NCBI GenBank assembly: GCA_015067825.1 | Contig: SVLQ01000009.1 | Location: 53,729 to 117,728 of the forward strand | DNA: 64,000 nt | From: Oscillospiraceae bacterium | GTDB lineage: Bacteria > Bacillota > Clostridia > Oscillospirales > QAMX01 | Reading direction: 5' to 3' | Shown: one piece after another, positions 8,593 through 17,150 of the stretch | How the letters are laid out: the number at the start of each line of letters is the position of its first letter | Position numbering within the stretch: position 1 is the first letter of the stretch | The notes under the pieces: model-generated | What the model saw: the letters and a program-made list of their open reading frames with translations, nothing else | What the model was told of the DNA's origin: nothing | Database searches by the model: none | Translations under genes and position numbers: made by a program

Positions 8593-9747
8593 TTAGCCGA
8601 GGTTTTCGACCATGCGCACAGCGATGAGCAGTGCCTGTTCGCGGGTAGCCTGTGCATACCCCATGGCTTCTTCCGCGGGTGTGGTGGCTCGGGGCATGAA
8701 TTTGCCGGCATTGCCCTCGATGATGCCGTTGGCGGCCATGAAGTAAACGCTGTCGCGTGCCCAACCGGAGATGGCCGCATCGTCGGAAAACGGCGCGGGC
8801 ATATCGTAGATCAGCGGGAACGCGCTGTCGTTTGCGAGCGTCCAACCGGTGAATGCGATCTTTTTGAAGGCTCTCGTCAGCATGGTCGCGGCTTGTTCGC
8901 GCGTGAGCAGCTGGTTGGGCGCAAAAGTTGTGCCGTCGCCGACACCGTTGACGATGCCGAGGTTATAGGCGCGGATGACGTCGGGATCGGAGCAGTCGGA
9001 GAAGGGGTTCTTGTTGCCGACCATGGTCGCAGCCTTTTTCAGTTTTTCATAGACCTTCACGGCCACCGCGGCGAATTCCGCGCGGGTGATCGGCTTGGTG
9101 AGGTCGGTGCCGCGCAGAGAATCGGGCACGAGACCGTATTCTTCCGCTTTCTGCACCTCTTCTTCTGCCCACTTGCTGGAAATCGCCTTGACATTCAAAC
9201 CCGAGACTGCGTCGATGTCTGCGCCCGGCCAATCGCCGCTGGGCGATTTTTTGAGGTCGGTCAGACGAACGTAGCGGAAACGCGCACCTTCCGGCACTTT
9301 TCCGGCCAGATCGACACCGGCCGTTTTGCCCTTGGCTACGCCGACCTTATACCACGTGACCAAATCGCTGCTGACTTCAACCTGCGTGTCCTCAACCTGT
9401 CCGCCGACTTCAAAAATGTAGATATCCAGACCTTCGCCGTCGTAGATCGAAATATCAAACCGCAGAACGATCGAACCGCCCGCGCCGAGGCAGTAGTCAC
9501 CTTTGCTGGTGGACTGGTCGCCCGTGCGGTCGGGCAGGCCCAGCACGTTTTCGGGCTTTTTCTGTTCGTCATAACGCGTCCACGGGCTGCCGGGTGTGAA
9601 TTCCACAACCTCCACGGCAAACGCGCGGTTAGGCGCGATCATTTCGTTGCCGTCGCGGTCGGTAAATTTGTAGTCCGCGAGTGCCGGAAGCGCGAACGTG
9701 CAGAAGGAAACGAGCGCCAAAATGAGAGCTAAAATTCGTTTACGCAT
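8593..9747 (-). CDS. Secreted protein with discoidin-like domain and S-layer homology repeats
   Basis: 384 residues. A signal peptide (MRKRILALILALVSFCTF to ALA) is followed by a beta-sandwich resembling carbohydrate-binding or F5/8-type domains (YCLGAGGSIVLRFD, GLDIYIFEVGG, RFRYVRLTDL). The C-terminal half holds about three SLH repeats (TRAEFAAVAVKVYEKL, TREQAATMLTRAFKK, TPAEEAMGYAQATREQAL), which usually anchor proteins non-covalently to pyruvylated cell-wall polymer. The start at 9747 has AGGAG; the promoter lies directly upstream. Monocistronic. Ligand unknown. Confidence 0.88.
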   Translation of the reverse strand: MRKRILALILALVSFCTFALPALADYKFTDRDGNEMIAPNRAFAVEVVEFTPGSPWTRYDEQKKPENVLGLPDRTGDQSTSKGDYCLGAGGSIVLRFDISIYDGEGLDIYIFEVGGQVEDTQVEVSSDLVTWYKVGVAKGKTAGVDLAGKVPEGARFRYVRLTDLKKSPSGDWPGADIDAVSGLNVKAISSKWAEEEVQKAEEYGLVPDSLRGTDLTKPITRAEFAAVAVKVYEKLKKAATMVGNKNPFSDCSDPDVIRAYNLGIVNGVGDGTTFAPNQLLTREQAATMLTRAFKKIAFTGWTLANDSAFPLIYDMPAPFSDDAAISGWARDSVYFMAANGIIEGNAGKFMPRATTPAEEAMGYAQATREQALLIAVRMVENLG

Positions 9748-9790
9748 ACAAAAACTCCTGAAAATTCTGTTTTTTTGCTGTCTGTATAAA

Positions 9791-9819
9791 AGTGTATCAC
9801 GCCTTTGGGGAAAAGTCAA
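9791..9819 (-). promoter_or_regulatory. Promoter of SLH gene
   Basis: TTGACT (9814-9819), 17-base spacer, TACACT (9791-9796). Confidence 0.65.
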
Positions 9820-9944
9820 GGAAAGCCCTTGTGTTTTGACGGCGGATTTGCTATGATTATTTTACCGAACCCTGTGACCAAAGGTGAATTTTTGCGGTAA
9901 GATAGGTGAAAGGGCCTGATCAAACCGGCAGAGGAGGGGACAAA

Positions 9945-10505
9945 ATGGACGATTCGAACATCATAGCCCTATATTGGCAACGCGACGAAGCCGCGATCGC
10001 CGAAACCAAAGCAAAATACGGGCGCTATTGCTTTGCGATCGCCCAAAATATCCTCGTCAGCCGCGCCGATGCCGAGGAATGCGAAGCCGATACCTATTTG
10101 GAAGCGTGGAACAAGATCCCGCCGGCAAAGCCCTGGGCGCTGTCGGCGTTTTTGGGGAAGATCACGCGTGCGCTCGCGATCGACCGCTGGCGCCGCACCC
10201 GTGCACAAAAGCGCGGCGGGGGCGAAGCGGAGCTTTCGCTGGAGGAGCTTGCCGAGTGTGTCCCGGACCGCAGCTCGGTCGAAGATGCGATCGGGGCGGC
10301 GGAGCTCGCGCGCGTGATTTCGGCGTTTTTGCGGGAGCTGCCGGAGGAGGAATGCAGCCTCTTTTTACGGCGGTACTGGTACTTCGATTCCGTCGACGCG
10401 CTCTGCCGCCGTTACGGAATGGGCGCGAGCAAGGTGAAAATGCGCCTGCTGCGCACCCGCGAAAAATTGCGGAAACATTTGGAACAGGAGGAGATCATCC
10501 TATGA
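9945..10505 (+). CDS. ECF-type RNA polymerase sigma factor
   Basis: 186-residue group IV sigma factor. Sigma region 2 spans about residues 15-85 (core-binding NILVSRADAEECEADTYLEA, then promoter-melting ITRALAIDRWRR), and region 4 about 115-175 with the HTH SVDALCRRYGMGASKVKMRL. ATG at 9945 has GAGGAGGGG upstream. The stop overlaps the start of the serpin gene (ATGA), the position normally held by an anti-sigma factor. The upstream stretch contains CTGTGACC (about 9872) and GATAGG (9901), which could be an autoregulated ECF promoter; this is a guess. Confidence 0.92.
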   Translation: MDDSNIIALYWQRDEAAIAETKAKYGRYCFAIAQNILVSRADAEECEADTYLEAWNKIPPAKPWALSAFLGKITRALAIDRWRRTRAQKRGGGEAELSLEELAECVPDRSSVEDAIGAAELARVISAFLRELPEEECSLFLRRYWYFDSVDALCRRYGMGASKVKMRLLRTREKLRKHLEQEEIIL

Positions 10506-11947
10506 AGACGGATAAATTGCAGGATGCGATCGGTATGGTCGACGACGATCTGATCGTCCGCGCCGCCAAACAACCGAAAAAAATCAACCGGTGGGCGAGA
10601 TGGATCGCACCGGTCGCTGCGGTTCTGGCGGTGGCGATCGCGCTGGGCGTGTTTTTAGGGCAGGGCAGTCCTTTGGTCGTGTCGGCGTATGCGGTCGCCG
10701 AAGCGCAGTACCCGCAGTCCGCACCCTACCCGGTCGAACCGACCGACTGGGGTGACAAGTCGGCCGACGATTTGTTCTCAAGGCAGTATAAGGCATGGCG
10801 CGAGGAACAAAAGCTGCGCCGGGAACAGGCGACGGTCGAAAACGCGCTCGATCCGTTCTTTGCCGCGACGATGGCGGAATTTTTGCAAGGCGACGTGGGC
10901 GAAAACCGCGTGTATTCGCCGCTGAATCTCTACATGGCGCTGGCGATGCTGGCCGAAACGGCAGACGGCGAGAGCCGCGAGCAGATCCTCGCCCTGCTCG
11001 GTGCTGATTCGATCGACGCGCTCCGCCAGCAGGTCAACGCGGTATGGCGCGCCAACTACCAAAACGACGGTGCCACCACCAGCATTTTGGCCAACTCCCT
11101 GTGGATGAACCAAGATGCCGACTATAACGCCGAAACGGTCGAGCGCCTGGCCGAAACCTACTATGCCTCGTCCTTCCGCGGTGAAATGGGCTCGGCGGAA
11201 TACAGCCGGGCTCTGCGCGATTGGCTGAATGCGCAGACGGGCGGCCTGCTTGCCGACGCAGTCGATGGTGTCGAGCTTTCGCCCGAAACGGTTCTCGCCC
11301 TCGCCTCCACGATCTACTACCGCGCAAAGTGGGAAGATGAATTCTGGGAAGACGAGACCGAAACCGGTGTGTTTTACGCGGAATCCGGCGAGATCGAATG
11401 CGATTTCATGCACCAAGAGCTATTTTATAACCCCTACTACTGGGGTGACCGGTTTACGGCCGTTTCCAAATGGCTCAGCGACGGCGGGCAGATGTGGCTG
11501 ATCCTGCCCGACGAGGGTGTGGAGCTGCAAACGCTGCTGGCCGACCAAGAGGTCTGGCAGTTCGTGACGGCAAACGGCGAATGGGCGAACCGGCAGGAGG
11601 TTCGCGTGAATCTGGCGATGCCGAAGTTTGACGTGAGCGGTCGGCAGGATCTGTGCGAGGGGCTGAAACGGCTGGGCGTGACCGACTGTTTCGATGCGTC
11701 CGTGGCCGATTTCTCGCCGCTGATGGATGACGCAGAGGGGATTTTCGTCTCGGCGATCGACCACGCCGCACGGGTGACGGTCGACGAAGAGGGCGTGACG
11801 GCCGCCGCATTTACGGAGATCGCGCTTGCCGGCGGTGCTGCCGCACCGAGCGATGAGGTCGATTTCACGCTCGACCGCCCGTTTTTGTTCGTCATCACCG
11901 GCATCAACGGCACGCCGCTGTTTGCCGGCACGGTCTGCGAACCGTAA
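10502..11947 (+). CDS. Membrane-anchored serpin with anti-sigma-like N-terminus
   Basis: 481 residues. Residues 1-32 are cytoplasmic (KLQDAIGMVDDDLIVRAA, a pattern common in Firmicutes proteins that follow ECF sigma genes). Residues 33-52 form one membrane helix; residues from about 100 are an extracellular serpin fold (NRVYSPLNLYMALAMLAE, SILANSLWMN, IYYRAKWEDEF). The reactive-loop hinge is DEEGVTAAAF (428-437), as in inhibitory serpins. By alignment with the canonical hinge the scissile bond falls near Gly445/Ala446, which suggests elastase-like targets. The usual breach/gate strand DRPFLFVI is present. Coupled to the sigma factor by a 4-base overlap. It may act as both protease trap and sigma regulator; the second role is inference. 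Confidence 0.88.
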   Translation: MKTDKLQDAIGMVDDDLIVRAAKQPKKINRWARWIAPVAAVLAVAIALGVFLGQGSPLVVSAYAVAEAQYPQSAPYPVEPTDWGDKSADDLFSRQYKAWREEQKLRREQATVENALDPFFAATMAEFLQGDVGENRVYSPLNLYMALAMLAETADGESREQILALLGADSIDALRQQVNAVWRANYQNDGATTSILANSLWMNQDADYNAETVERLAETYYASSFRGEMGSAEYSRALRDWLNAQTGGLLADAVDGVELSPETVLALASTIYYRAKWEDEFWEDETETGVFYAESGEIECDFMHQELFYNPYYWGDRFTAVSKWLSDGGQMWLILPDEGVELQTLLADQEVWQFVTANGEWANRQEVRVNLAMPKFDVSGRQDLCEGLKRLGVTDCFDASVADFSPLMDDAEGIFVSAIDHAARVTVDEEGVTAAAFTEIALAGGAAAPSDEVDFTLDRPFLFVITGINGTPLFAGTVCEP

Positions 11948-11965
11948 AGGAATCACCGTAGTAAA

Positions 11966-12011
11966 AAACTGCCGCCGAGGATACCGTTGATCGGTTCCTC
12001 GGCGGCAGTTT
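11966..12011. terminator. Bidirectional terminator between convergent serpin and long sigma genes
   Basis: Perfect 16-base inverted repeat AAACTGCCGCCGAGGA (11966-11981) / 11996-12011. Confidence 0.82.
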
Positions 12012-12016
12012 GCGTG

Positions 12017-13621
12017 TTATATCAAAGTAAGATACATTCCCAATGTGGATTTATGCGGATCTTCCGGCAACTTTAGCAGTTGGTCATCGACAAGATCGTG
12101 AACAGCCATCATACGCATAGTGTACAATTCCATCTCGATATGGTAGCCGAGCTGATTGTGCAAAAGCTCGTGGCTGCACTTTTTGAAAGCTTCTGCAATT
12201 TTTGTGTATGCTTTTTCAACGTTTTCAAACAGTTTGCCAAAGCTTTCGTGCTCTCGGAAGAACTGGTGGATCTTTTTCTGATCACCGGTTTTGAAGACCA
12301 AAATATCCGGAATAATCTCTCCGCTTGCGGAAGCGTGTGCGTGATTTCCGTTGATTGTTTCCCACATTCTTTTTTCGGTGTCTGTAAACGAGGGGGTCAG
12401 GCGCTTTGTGCGGAGACAGTCGCACAAAAACAGCGCTTCGCTGAATCCTAACTGTCCGCATTGCTCCCACAAATCATAGTCTCCGTATTTGTAGGCCCAA
12501 AACATATTGTTTTCGTCTCCCATTCCGTTTTGCCCTATGAAGATTGGCTCAGGAAGCTCTGTGATTTCGTACCCGATAAAGCCCCAAGATTCTCCGTTGG
12601 CGCGTTTGGGCGGACCGTAGATGTCGTATTTTTTTTCGATGTTTACGATCAACAGATCGATGAGTTTGGGTACCAGCCACCAACGAACGGTATTGTCATC
12701 GATATGGGCTTCTGCGATCCCGAGCGCGCGGATGTCATCCAGTTTGTCGTCGATGAATTCACGAATTAGACGGCTTCTTTCCCGTGCGCCGCTGCTCAAT
12801 ATGTGGTATACTTCCATTCGCAGGTCTTTGTCGAGGATAAAGAAATTGGTGATGTAGCGGTCACCCTGCTTTGCCAACAGCGTAGCATGATACAAAAGCT
12901 CGATTTCTTCCTCCATATACGGCAGCGCCACACCGAGTTCGATCGATAATTCTTCCGCCGTCGACGGATTGTTATTTGCCTGTAGTAAAATGTTTTTGGG
13001 GATGCTTCTCTGCACCGCGCTCCACGGAAGTCCGCTGGGCTGCGAACCGCTGGCTGCGAAAGTGATATTCTCGGGCTTATAGCTGCGTTTTCCGAATTCT
13101 CTTGCCATATCCATGCCTTCTTTCAAAAGGATTCTCGCGCGGTGCAATCGCTGCTGTACCGCGCTGACCGAAAGGGAAAGCGATGAAGCAATGTCGCGAA
13201 TGCTCTGATTTTCGATATAATAAGCAACGACGATGTCGCGGTAGTCCCGTCTGATAAAAGCCAACTCCCGCCGCAACAGTGACAGCTGTTCACTGTGCAG
13301 CATTTCGTTCAAACTGTCCCATCGCTCATCCGCAATTTCATAATCGCCGATGTCGGAACCGGTTACCGACGCACGGTGATGATGCTTTTGCGCTGCCCAT
13401 GCGGAATATCGGTTACGCGCAATCTGCCAGACCCATGCCGAAAAGCTTGTTGGAATCGTGCCAAGGTTGAGTGCGTGGATGACGTTCAGGGCAATATCCT
13501 GCGTTAAGTCCTCTGCTTCGGTTTGATTTCCCGTCTTTTTCAAGCAGAAGAAAAACAGTTTTTCCACGTAGTTTTCGGTAAAGCTTTGGACCAGTTGATC
13601 GCGTAAATCGTTCGCCTGCAT
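12017..13621 (-). CDS. Long ECF sigma factor with C-terminal winged-helix and unknown domain (paralogue A)
   Basis: 534 residues, about three times a normal ECF sigma. Sigma region 2 is at about 10-85 (TEAEDLTQDIALNVIHAL, IARNRYSAWAAQK). Region 4 is at about 120-170 (IRDIASSLSLSVSAVQQRLH). A winged-helix-like segment follows at about 210-250 (STAEELSIELGVALPYMEEE), then LNFF-like ITNFFILDKDLRMEV and about 280 residues I do not recognise, rich in W, Y and G. The same order of parts occurs in the protein at 40208-41833. No anti-sigma gene is adjacent, so the extension may be the sensor. ATG at 13621 has AAAGGAGG. Confidence 0.85.
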   Translation of the reverse strand: MQANDLRDQLVQSFTENYVEKLFFFCLKKTGNQTEAEDLTQDIALNVIHALNLGTIPTSFSAWVWQIARNRYSAWAAQKHHHRASVTGSDIGDYEIADERWDSLNEMLHSEQLSLLRRELAFIRRDYRDIVVAYYIENQSIRDIASSLSLSVSAVQQRLHRARILLKEGMDMAREFGKRSYKPENITFAASGSQPSGLPWSAVQRSIPKNILLQANNNPSTAEELSIELGVALPYMEEEIELLYHATLLAKQGDRYITNFFILDKDLRMEVYHILSSGARERSRLIREFIDDKLDDIRALGIAEAHIDDNTVRWWLVPKLIDLLIVNIEKKYDIYGPPKRANGESWGFIGYEITELPEPIFIGQNGMGDENNMFWAYKYGDYDLWEQCGQLGFSEALFLCDCLRTKRLTPSFTDTEKRMWETINGNHAHASASGEIIPDILVFKTGDQKKIHQFFREHESFGKLFENVEKAYTKIAEAFKKCSHELLHNQLGYHIEMELYTMRMMAVHDLVDDQLLKLPEDPHKSTLGMYLTLI

Positions 13622-13726
13622 TGCCTCGCCTCCTTTCACCAAGATAGTGTGGCATTTGGGAATTTGCTGACAAGGTTTTTATAAAAAAATCGAAAAAATG
13701 GATTTTAGCAACAATGTGGGATGCGC

Positions 13727-13893
13727 CCCAGGCCTTCCCCTTGAGGGGAAGGTGGATCGCCGAAGGCGAGACGGATGAGGTGGAAGCAAAAATCGGTAAC
13801 GGGTAAAATCGCCAGCGGTTCCGCAGAGACTGTTTCACCTCATCAGGCTCGCTGCACTCGCCAGCTTCTCCTCGAGGAGAAGCCTCTGGCGCC
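13727..13893. repeat. Inverted-repeat element of double hairpins, no gene inside
   Basis: The left end has hairpin CCTTCCCC-TTGA-GGGGAAGG (13733-13752), a small hairpin TCGCC-GAA-GGCGA (13757-13769) and GATGAGGTG. The right end carries the mirror order on the opposite strand: hairpin GCTTCTCC-TCGA-GGAGAAGC (13864-13883), then CACCTCATC (13837-13845). It fits the non-coding gap between the long sigma gene and the ECF operon and looks like a MITE/REP-type element. The rest of the gap 13622-13948 shows no gene; TTGTCA near 13668-13673 could be a -35 for the sigma gene. Confidence 0.7.
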
Positions 13894-13948
13894 CGTCGCA
13901 TGGTGGGAAAAATTGACCCGTTCCGCGGAGTTGCAGAGCGGGTCGGTT

Positions 13949-14635
13949 TTATATCCCGTATTTCAGTTGGATGCGCGCCAGCTTTTCGCCGAAGGGCTTG
14001 GCGAACAACCAAAGGAAGGCGAAGTTGGAGACGGCGTAGAGGATCGTGTGCGGCAGAGCGGCAACGACTGCCGAGAGGTAGAGCGAAAGGTGGAAACCGT
14101 CGTCGTACCAAAGCACCGTCCAAACGTCCATCACGAGCGAAAAAACGAGCCCGGCGGCAACGCCGAAGATGAGAAGCAGCGCCTTGCTTTTCTTCAGCGG
14201 CTTCGCGCAGAACCCGGCGGCCAGCCCGATCAAGCCCCATGCGAGCATCTGAAACGGCGTCCACGGCCCTTGGCCGAAGTAGAAATTGGAGAGCAGTGCG
14301 GAAAACGCGCCCACGAGAAAGCCGGTCTCGCCGCCGAGCCAAACGGCGGTGATCACGGTGACGGCGGTCACCGGCTTGAAAAACGGCACGAGTCTGCCGA
14401 CCACGCAGAGTGCGATCATCACGGCGGCGATGACCAGACGGCGCGCGCCGGTCTGCCTGCGCTCGAACCCGGCAAGGAACAAAACGACGGCCGCCAAAGC
14501 CACGGTGACGGAGAGAAACAGATGCCGTTTGCCGCCGAGCAAAAACGAACCGCCGATGGCGATCAGCGGGATCAGCACGAAGGGGATCGCCACGCGCAAA
14601 AACGCGCGCAGGCGCTTATTCGGAATCGTCAGCAC
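13949..14635 (-). CDS. ECF transporter S component (probable cobalamin specificity)
   Basis: 228 residues, six or seven hydrophobic helices. Family-like features are the conserved RLVIAAVMIALCVVGRL first core helix and LGGETGFLVGAFSALLSNF, as in ECF-transporter substrate-binding subunits. It is last in an operon with EcfA-A' and EcfT. Cobalamin specificity is inferred from the upstream B12 riboswitch and the DUF4430 partners, not from the subunit itself. I prefer the GTG at 14635, which overlaps the EcfA stop by 7 bases and has an AAAGGCGGG upstream; another GTG at 14668 lacks a ribosome site. Confidence 0.82.
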   Translation of the reverse strand: MLTIPNKRLRAFLRVAIPFVLIPLIAIGGSFLLGGKRHLFLSVTVALAAVVLFLAGFERRQTGARRLVIAAVMIALCVVGRLVPFFKPVTAVTVITAVWLGGETGFLVGAFSALLSNFYFGQGPWTPFQMLAWGLIGLAAGFCAKPLKKSKALLLIFGVAAGLVFSLVMDVWTVLWYDDGFHLSLYLSAVVAALPHTILYAVSNFAFLWLFAKPFGEKLARIQLKYGI

Positions 14636-16269
14636 GTCGTCCCGCCTTTCCGCGCGTTCAACGCGCACAGCGCGGCGATCTGCTCGACGGTAACGGTGCG
14701 GTCAAAGTAGCCTTTGGTCATGCGGCTCGCCGCCGTCGTATAGAAGCGGTTGTCGGCGAAAAAGGCGGTGGGCTCGTCGGCGGCGATCGCCTGTCCGCGG
14801 AAAAAGAGCGCGCAGCGGTCGGCACAGGCGGCGGTGAACTCCACGTCGTGCGTGACGACTACGATCGTCACGCCGCGGTCTTTCAGGCGGCGAAGGATCT
14901 GAATAAAGGCCGCTTTTTTCTGCGCATCGAGCCCTTTGGTCGGCTCATCGAGCAGCAAGAGCTTTGGCTTGGTGGCCAACACCTTGGCCAGCGCGACGAG
15001 TTGCTGCTCGCCACCGGAGAGATCGTAGGGGTGCTTGGAAAGCAGGTGGGTGAGATCAAAGGGGAAGTCGGAGGCGCCGATATTGGCGTCGGCGAGCTCT
15101 TCGGCAACGGTGTTTTTGAGGAATGTCGTCTGCACGTCCTGCGGCAAAACCGCCAGACATTCGCGGTAGAGCGCACCGTTTTTGTAGTCTTTCAGTTTTT
15201 TTCCGAACACGCGGATCGTTCCGGTGTGGGGCTTGCGCAGGCCTGCGGCGGCCGAAAGCGCAGTCGTTTTGCCCGAACCGTTGCCGCCGAGGATGCAAAA
15301 GATCTCGTTTTCAAAGATCGTGAGGTCGAGGTCGCGCAAAACGTCGGGCAGCTCGCGCCCGTAGCGGAAGAAAACGCCTTCAAACGAAAGCGCGGCGCGG
15401 CCGTGTTCACAACTTGGGACGGGCGGGAGTGCGCGGACGGTATGGTCAAACGCCGATTCGATCATGCGGCGGCCGTCGCGCACGGTCAGCGGGCAGGTGC
15501 CGGTTAATTTGAGCGCGTGGAACAGGCGCGTGGCCGTCGGCATCGCGCAGAGAAGCTCGGGGCGATCGGCAAGCCGCGCGGCTGCTGCCTGCGGGGTGTC
15601 GCAGGTGAGGACCTTGCCGGCGTCGAGCACGAGCAGACGGTCGCAGATGGGGATCAGCTCTTCCAAACGGTGCTCGACGATCAGGATCGTCAGCGAAAAA
15701 TCGCGGTTCAGTTTTTTGAGGGTGGCGATAAAGTCGGAGGCGGCGATCGGGTCGAGCTGGGCGCACGGCTCGTCGAGGATCAGGATATCGGGGTCGGTGA
15801 CCATCACGGCGGCGAGATTCAAAAGCTGCTTTTGTCCGCCGGAAAGCTCGGAAACGCGCTTTTCGTACCAATGCTCGATCCCAAAATAGCTCGCCATTTC
15901 GGCGGTCTTCCGTGCGATCGTCTCCTGCGGCCAACCGAGATTTTCCGGCCCGAAGGCGAGCTCGTGCCAAACCTTGTCGGTAACGATCTGCTGTTCGGGG
16001 TTCTGCATCACAAATCCGATCTTTTGCGCGCTTGTATGCTCGGGAAGTGCGTCGAGCGCGGTGCCGCGGTAGCAAATTCGGCCGCAACACTTGCCAAGCG
16101 GGGCGATCTCACGCTTTAGAAGGCGCAAAAGCGTCGATTTTCCGCTGCCGGTCGCGCCGCAAACGACGGTAAAATCGCCGTCGCGGACGGAAAACGAGAT
16201 ATCTTCGATCGCCGGGGAAGTCTCGCCGGGATAAGAAAAGGTCAGATTTTCGACAGTAAGGATCTCCAT
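14629..16269 (-). CDS. Fused ECF transporter ATPase (EcfA-EcfA')
   Basis: 546 residues containing two complete ABC ATPase domains. Domain 1 has Walker A GATGSGKST (38-46), Q-loop MQNPEQQ, signature LSGGQ (141-145) and Walker B ILILDEP (161-167). Domain 2 has Walker A GGNGSGKTT (327-335), signature LSGGE (416-420) and Walker B LLLLDEP (436-442). The MQNPEQQ Q-loop is typical of ECF ATPases. Energises vitamin uptake with EcfT and the S component. Overlaps EcfT by 28 bases and the S component by 7, so the three are translationally coupled. AAAGGAGG precedes the ATG. Confidence 0.93.
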   Translation of the reverse strand: MEILTVENLTFSYPGETSPAIEDISFSVRDGDFTVVCGATGSGKSTLLRLLKREIAPLGKCCGRICYRGTALDALPEHTSAQKIGFVMQNPEQQIVTDKVWHELAFGPENLGWPQETIARKTAEMASYFGIEHWYEKRVSELSGGQKQLLNLAAVMVTDPDILILDEPCAQLDPIAASDFIATLKKLNRDFSLTILIVEHRLEELIPICDRLLVLDAGKVLTCDTPQAAAARLADRPELLCAMPTATRLFHALKLTGTCPLTVRDGRRMIESAFDHTVRALPPVPSCEHGRAALSFEGVFFRYGRELPDVLRDLDLTIFENEIFCILGGNGSGKTTALSAAAGLRKPHTGTIRVFGKKLKDYKNGALYRECLAVLPQDVQTTFLKNTVAEELADANIGASDFPFDLTHLLSKHPYDLSGGEQQLVALAKVLATKPKLLLLDEPTKGLDAQKKAAFIQILRRLKDRGVTIVVVTHDVEFTAACADRCALFFRGQAIAADEPTAFFADNRFYTTAASRMTKGYFDRTVTVEQIAALCALNARKGGTTC

Positions 16270-17120
16270 TTCAGCGCCTCCTTTGCTTCAAGAATGGTCG
16301 GCAGGAACGCGAGCAAGCCGTAGGAACCGTATGCCGCTGCGGTCAGCGGCGAGAACGGCGGCCAGAGGATGGCCGGATAACAGGTAAAGGGCGTGGGGTT
16401 CAGCGCGAGGGCGGAGAGACAAACGGCGGTGAGCGCGAGGGTCGTGCCGAGCAGCAGCCAATCGCCGCGGCGGAAGCGGAAGATCGAAAAATGCGTCCGC
16501 CGTTCAAGCCCGTAGCCGCGGGCAGTCATGCTGTCGGCGGTGATAATGCCGTTTTCAAGCGACCAAGTGACCATCACGGAGAACACGCGCACACCGCCGC
16601 GGAAACGGTCGACGACGTTGCCGTCTTTGTAGAGGCCGAGCGCAGTCTGCGTCTCGCGGATCCTGCGCGCCTGCTCGCCAAACAACGGCACGTACCGCAG
16701 CCCCATCGAAAGGACGAGGGCGAGCTTGGGCGAAAGGCGGGAGAAGAGGTAGAGCAGCTTGTCACTGGTGAAGATCTGTGTGAACGCGCGGAACCAGTAG
16801 AGCACGGCGAGGATCATCAACCCGGCGACGGCGCCGTAAACGGTCGCTTCCAGCGTGATCGGGCTGTCGTTGACGACGAAGAGCACGGTCACGCCGTTGT
16901 GCGAAAAAATCGGGTTCACCAATACGGAGAGCAGGAAGAGCAGCAAAAAATATGCGTGGGTCTTGAGTGGCCGCGCATTTTTTCGCGCAATCTGGTAAAA
17001 AACGCTGCCCAAAAGCGAGAGGAACAGGAGGATCGGATCGAGGCAGAACATCGCGGTCCCTATAACGGCCAGAAAATAAACGGCCACGGCGGCGGGGTTA
17101 TACTCGGAAAATGCGCGCAT
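16242..17120 (-). CDS. ecfT: ECF transporter transmembrane protein EcfT
   Basis: 292 residues with about six hydrophobic segments. The coupling motif TARGYG (Ala-Arg-Gly at 200-202) lies in the cytoplasmic helix that docks on the ATPases, with the preceding SMGLRYVPLFGEQARRI typical of EcfT/CbiQ. It links ATP hydrolysis to toppling of the S component. ATG at 17120 has AAAGGAG. It begins 30 bases after the alpha-barrel/DUF4430 gene and overlaps the ATPase gene. Confidence 0.92.
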   Translation of the reverse strand: MRAFSEYNPAAVAVYFLAVIGTAMFCLDPILLFLSLLGSVFYQIARKNARPLKTHAYFLLLFLLSVLVNPIFSHNGVTVLFVVNDSPITLEATVYGAVAGLMILAVLYWFRAFTQIFTSDKLLYLFSRLSPKLALVLSMGLRYVPLFGEQARRIRETQTALGLYKDGNVVDRFRGGVRVFSVMVTWSLENGIITADSMTARGYGLERRTHFSIFRFRRGDWLLLGTTLALTAVCLSALALNPTPFTCYPAILWPPFSPLTAAAYGSYGLLAFLPTILEAKEALKWRSLLSKI

Positions 17121-17150
17121 ATCCGTTCTCCTTTCCCCAAAAATGATTGC

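Noticed and set aside
9835..9868. Sigma-A promoter for the ECF sigma gene (TTGACG with ATTTTA or TATGAT)
   Set aside because: Neither -10 candidate fits both sequence and spacing well; an ECF-type promoter nearer the gene is equally possible.
13413..14342. 309-codon minus-strand frame joining parts of the ECF S component and sigma gene
   Set aside because: Arg-rich off-frame translation running through the hairpin element and two real genes.
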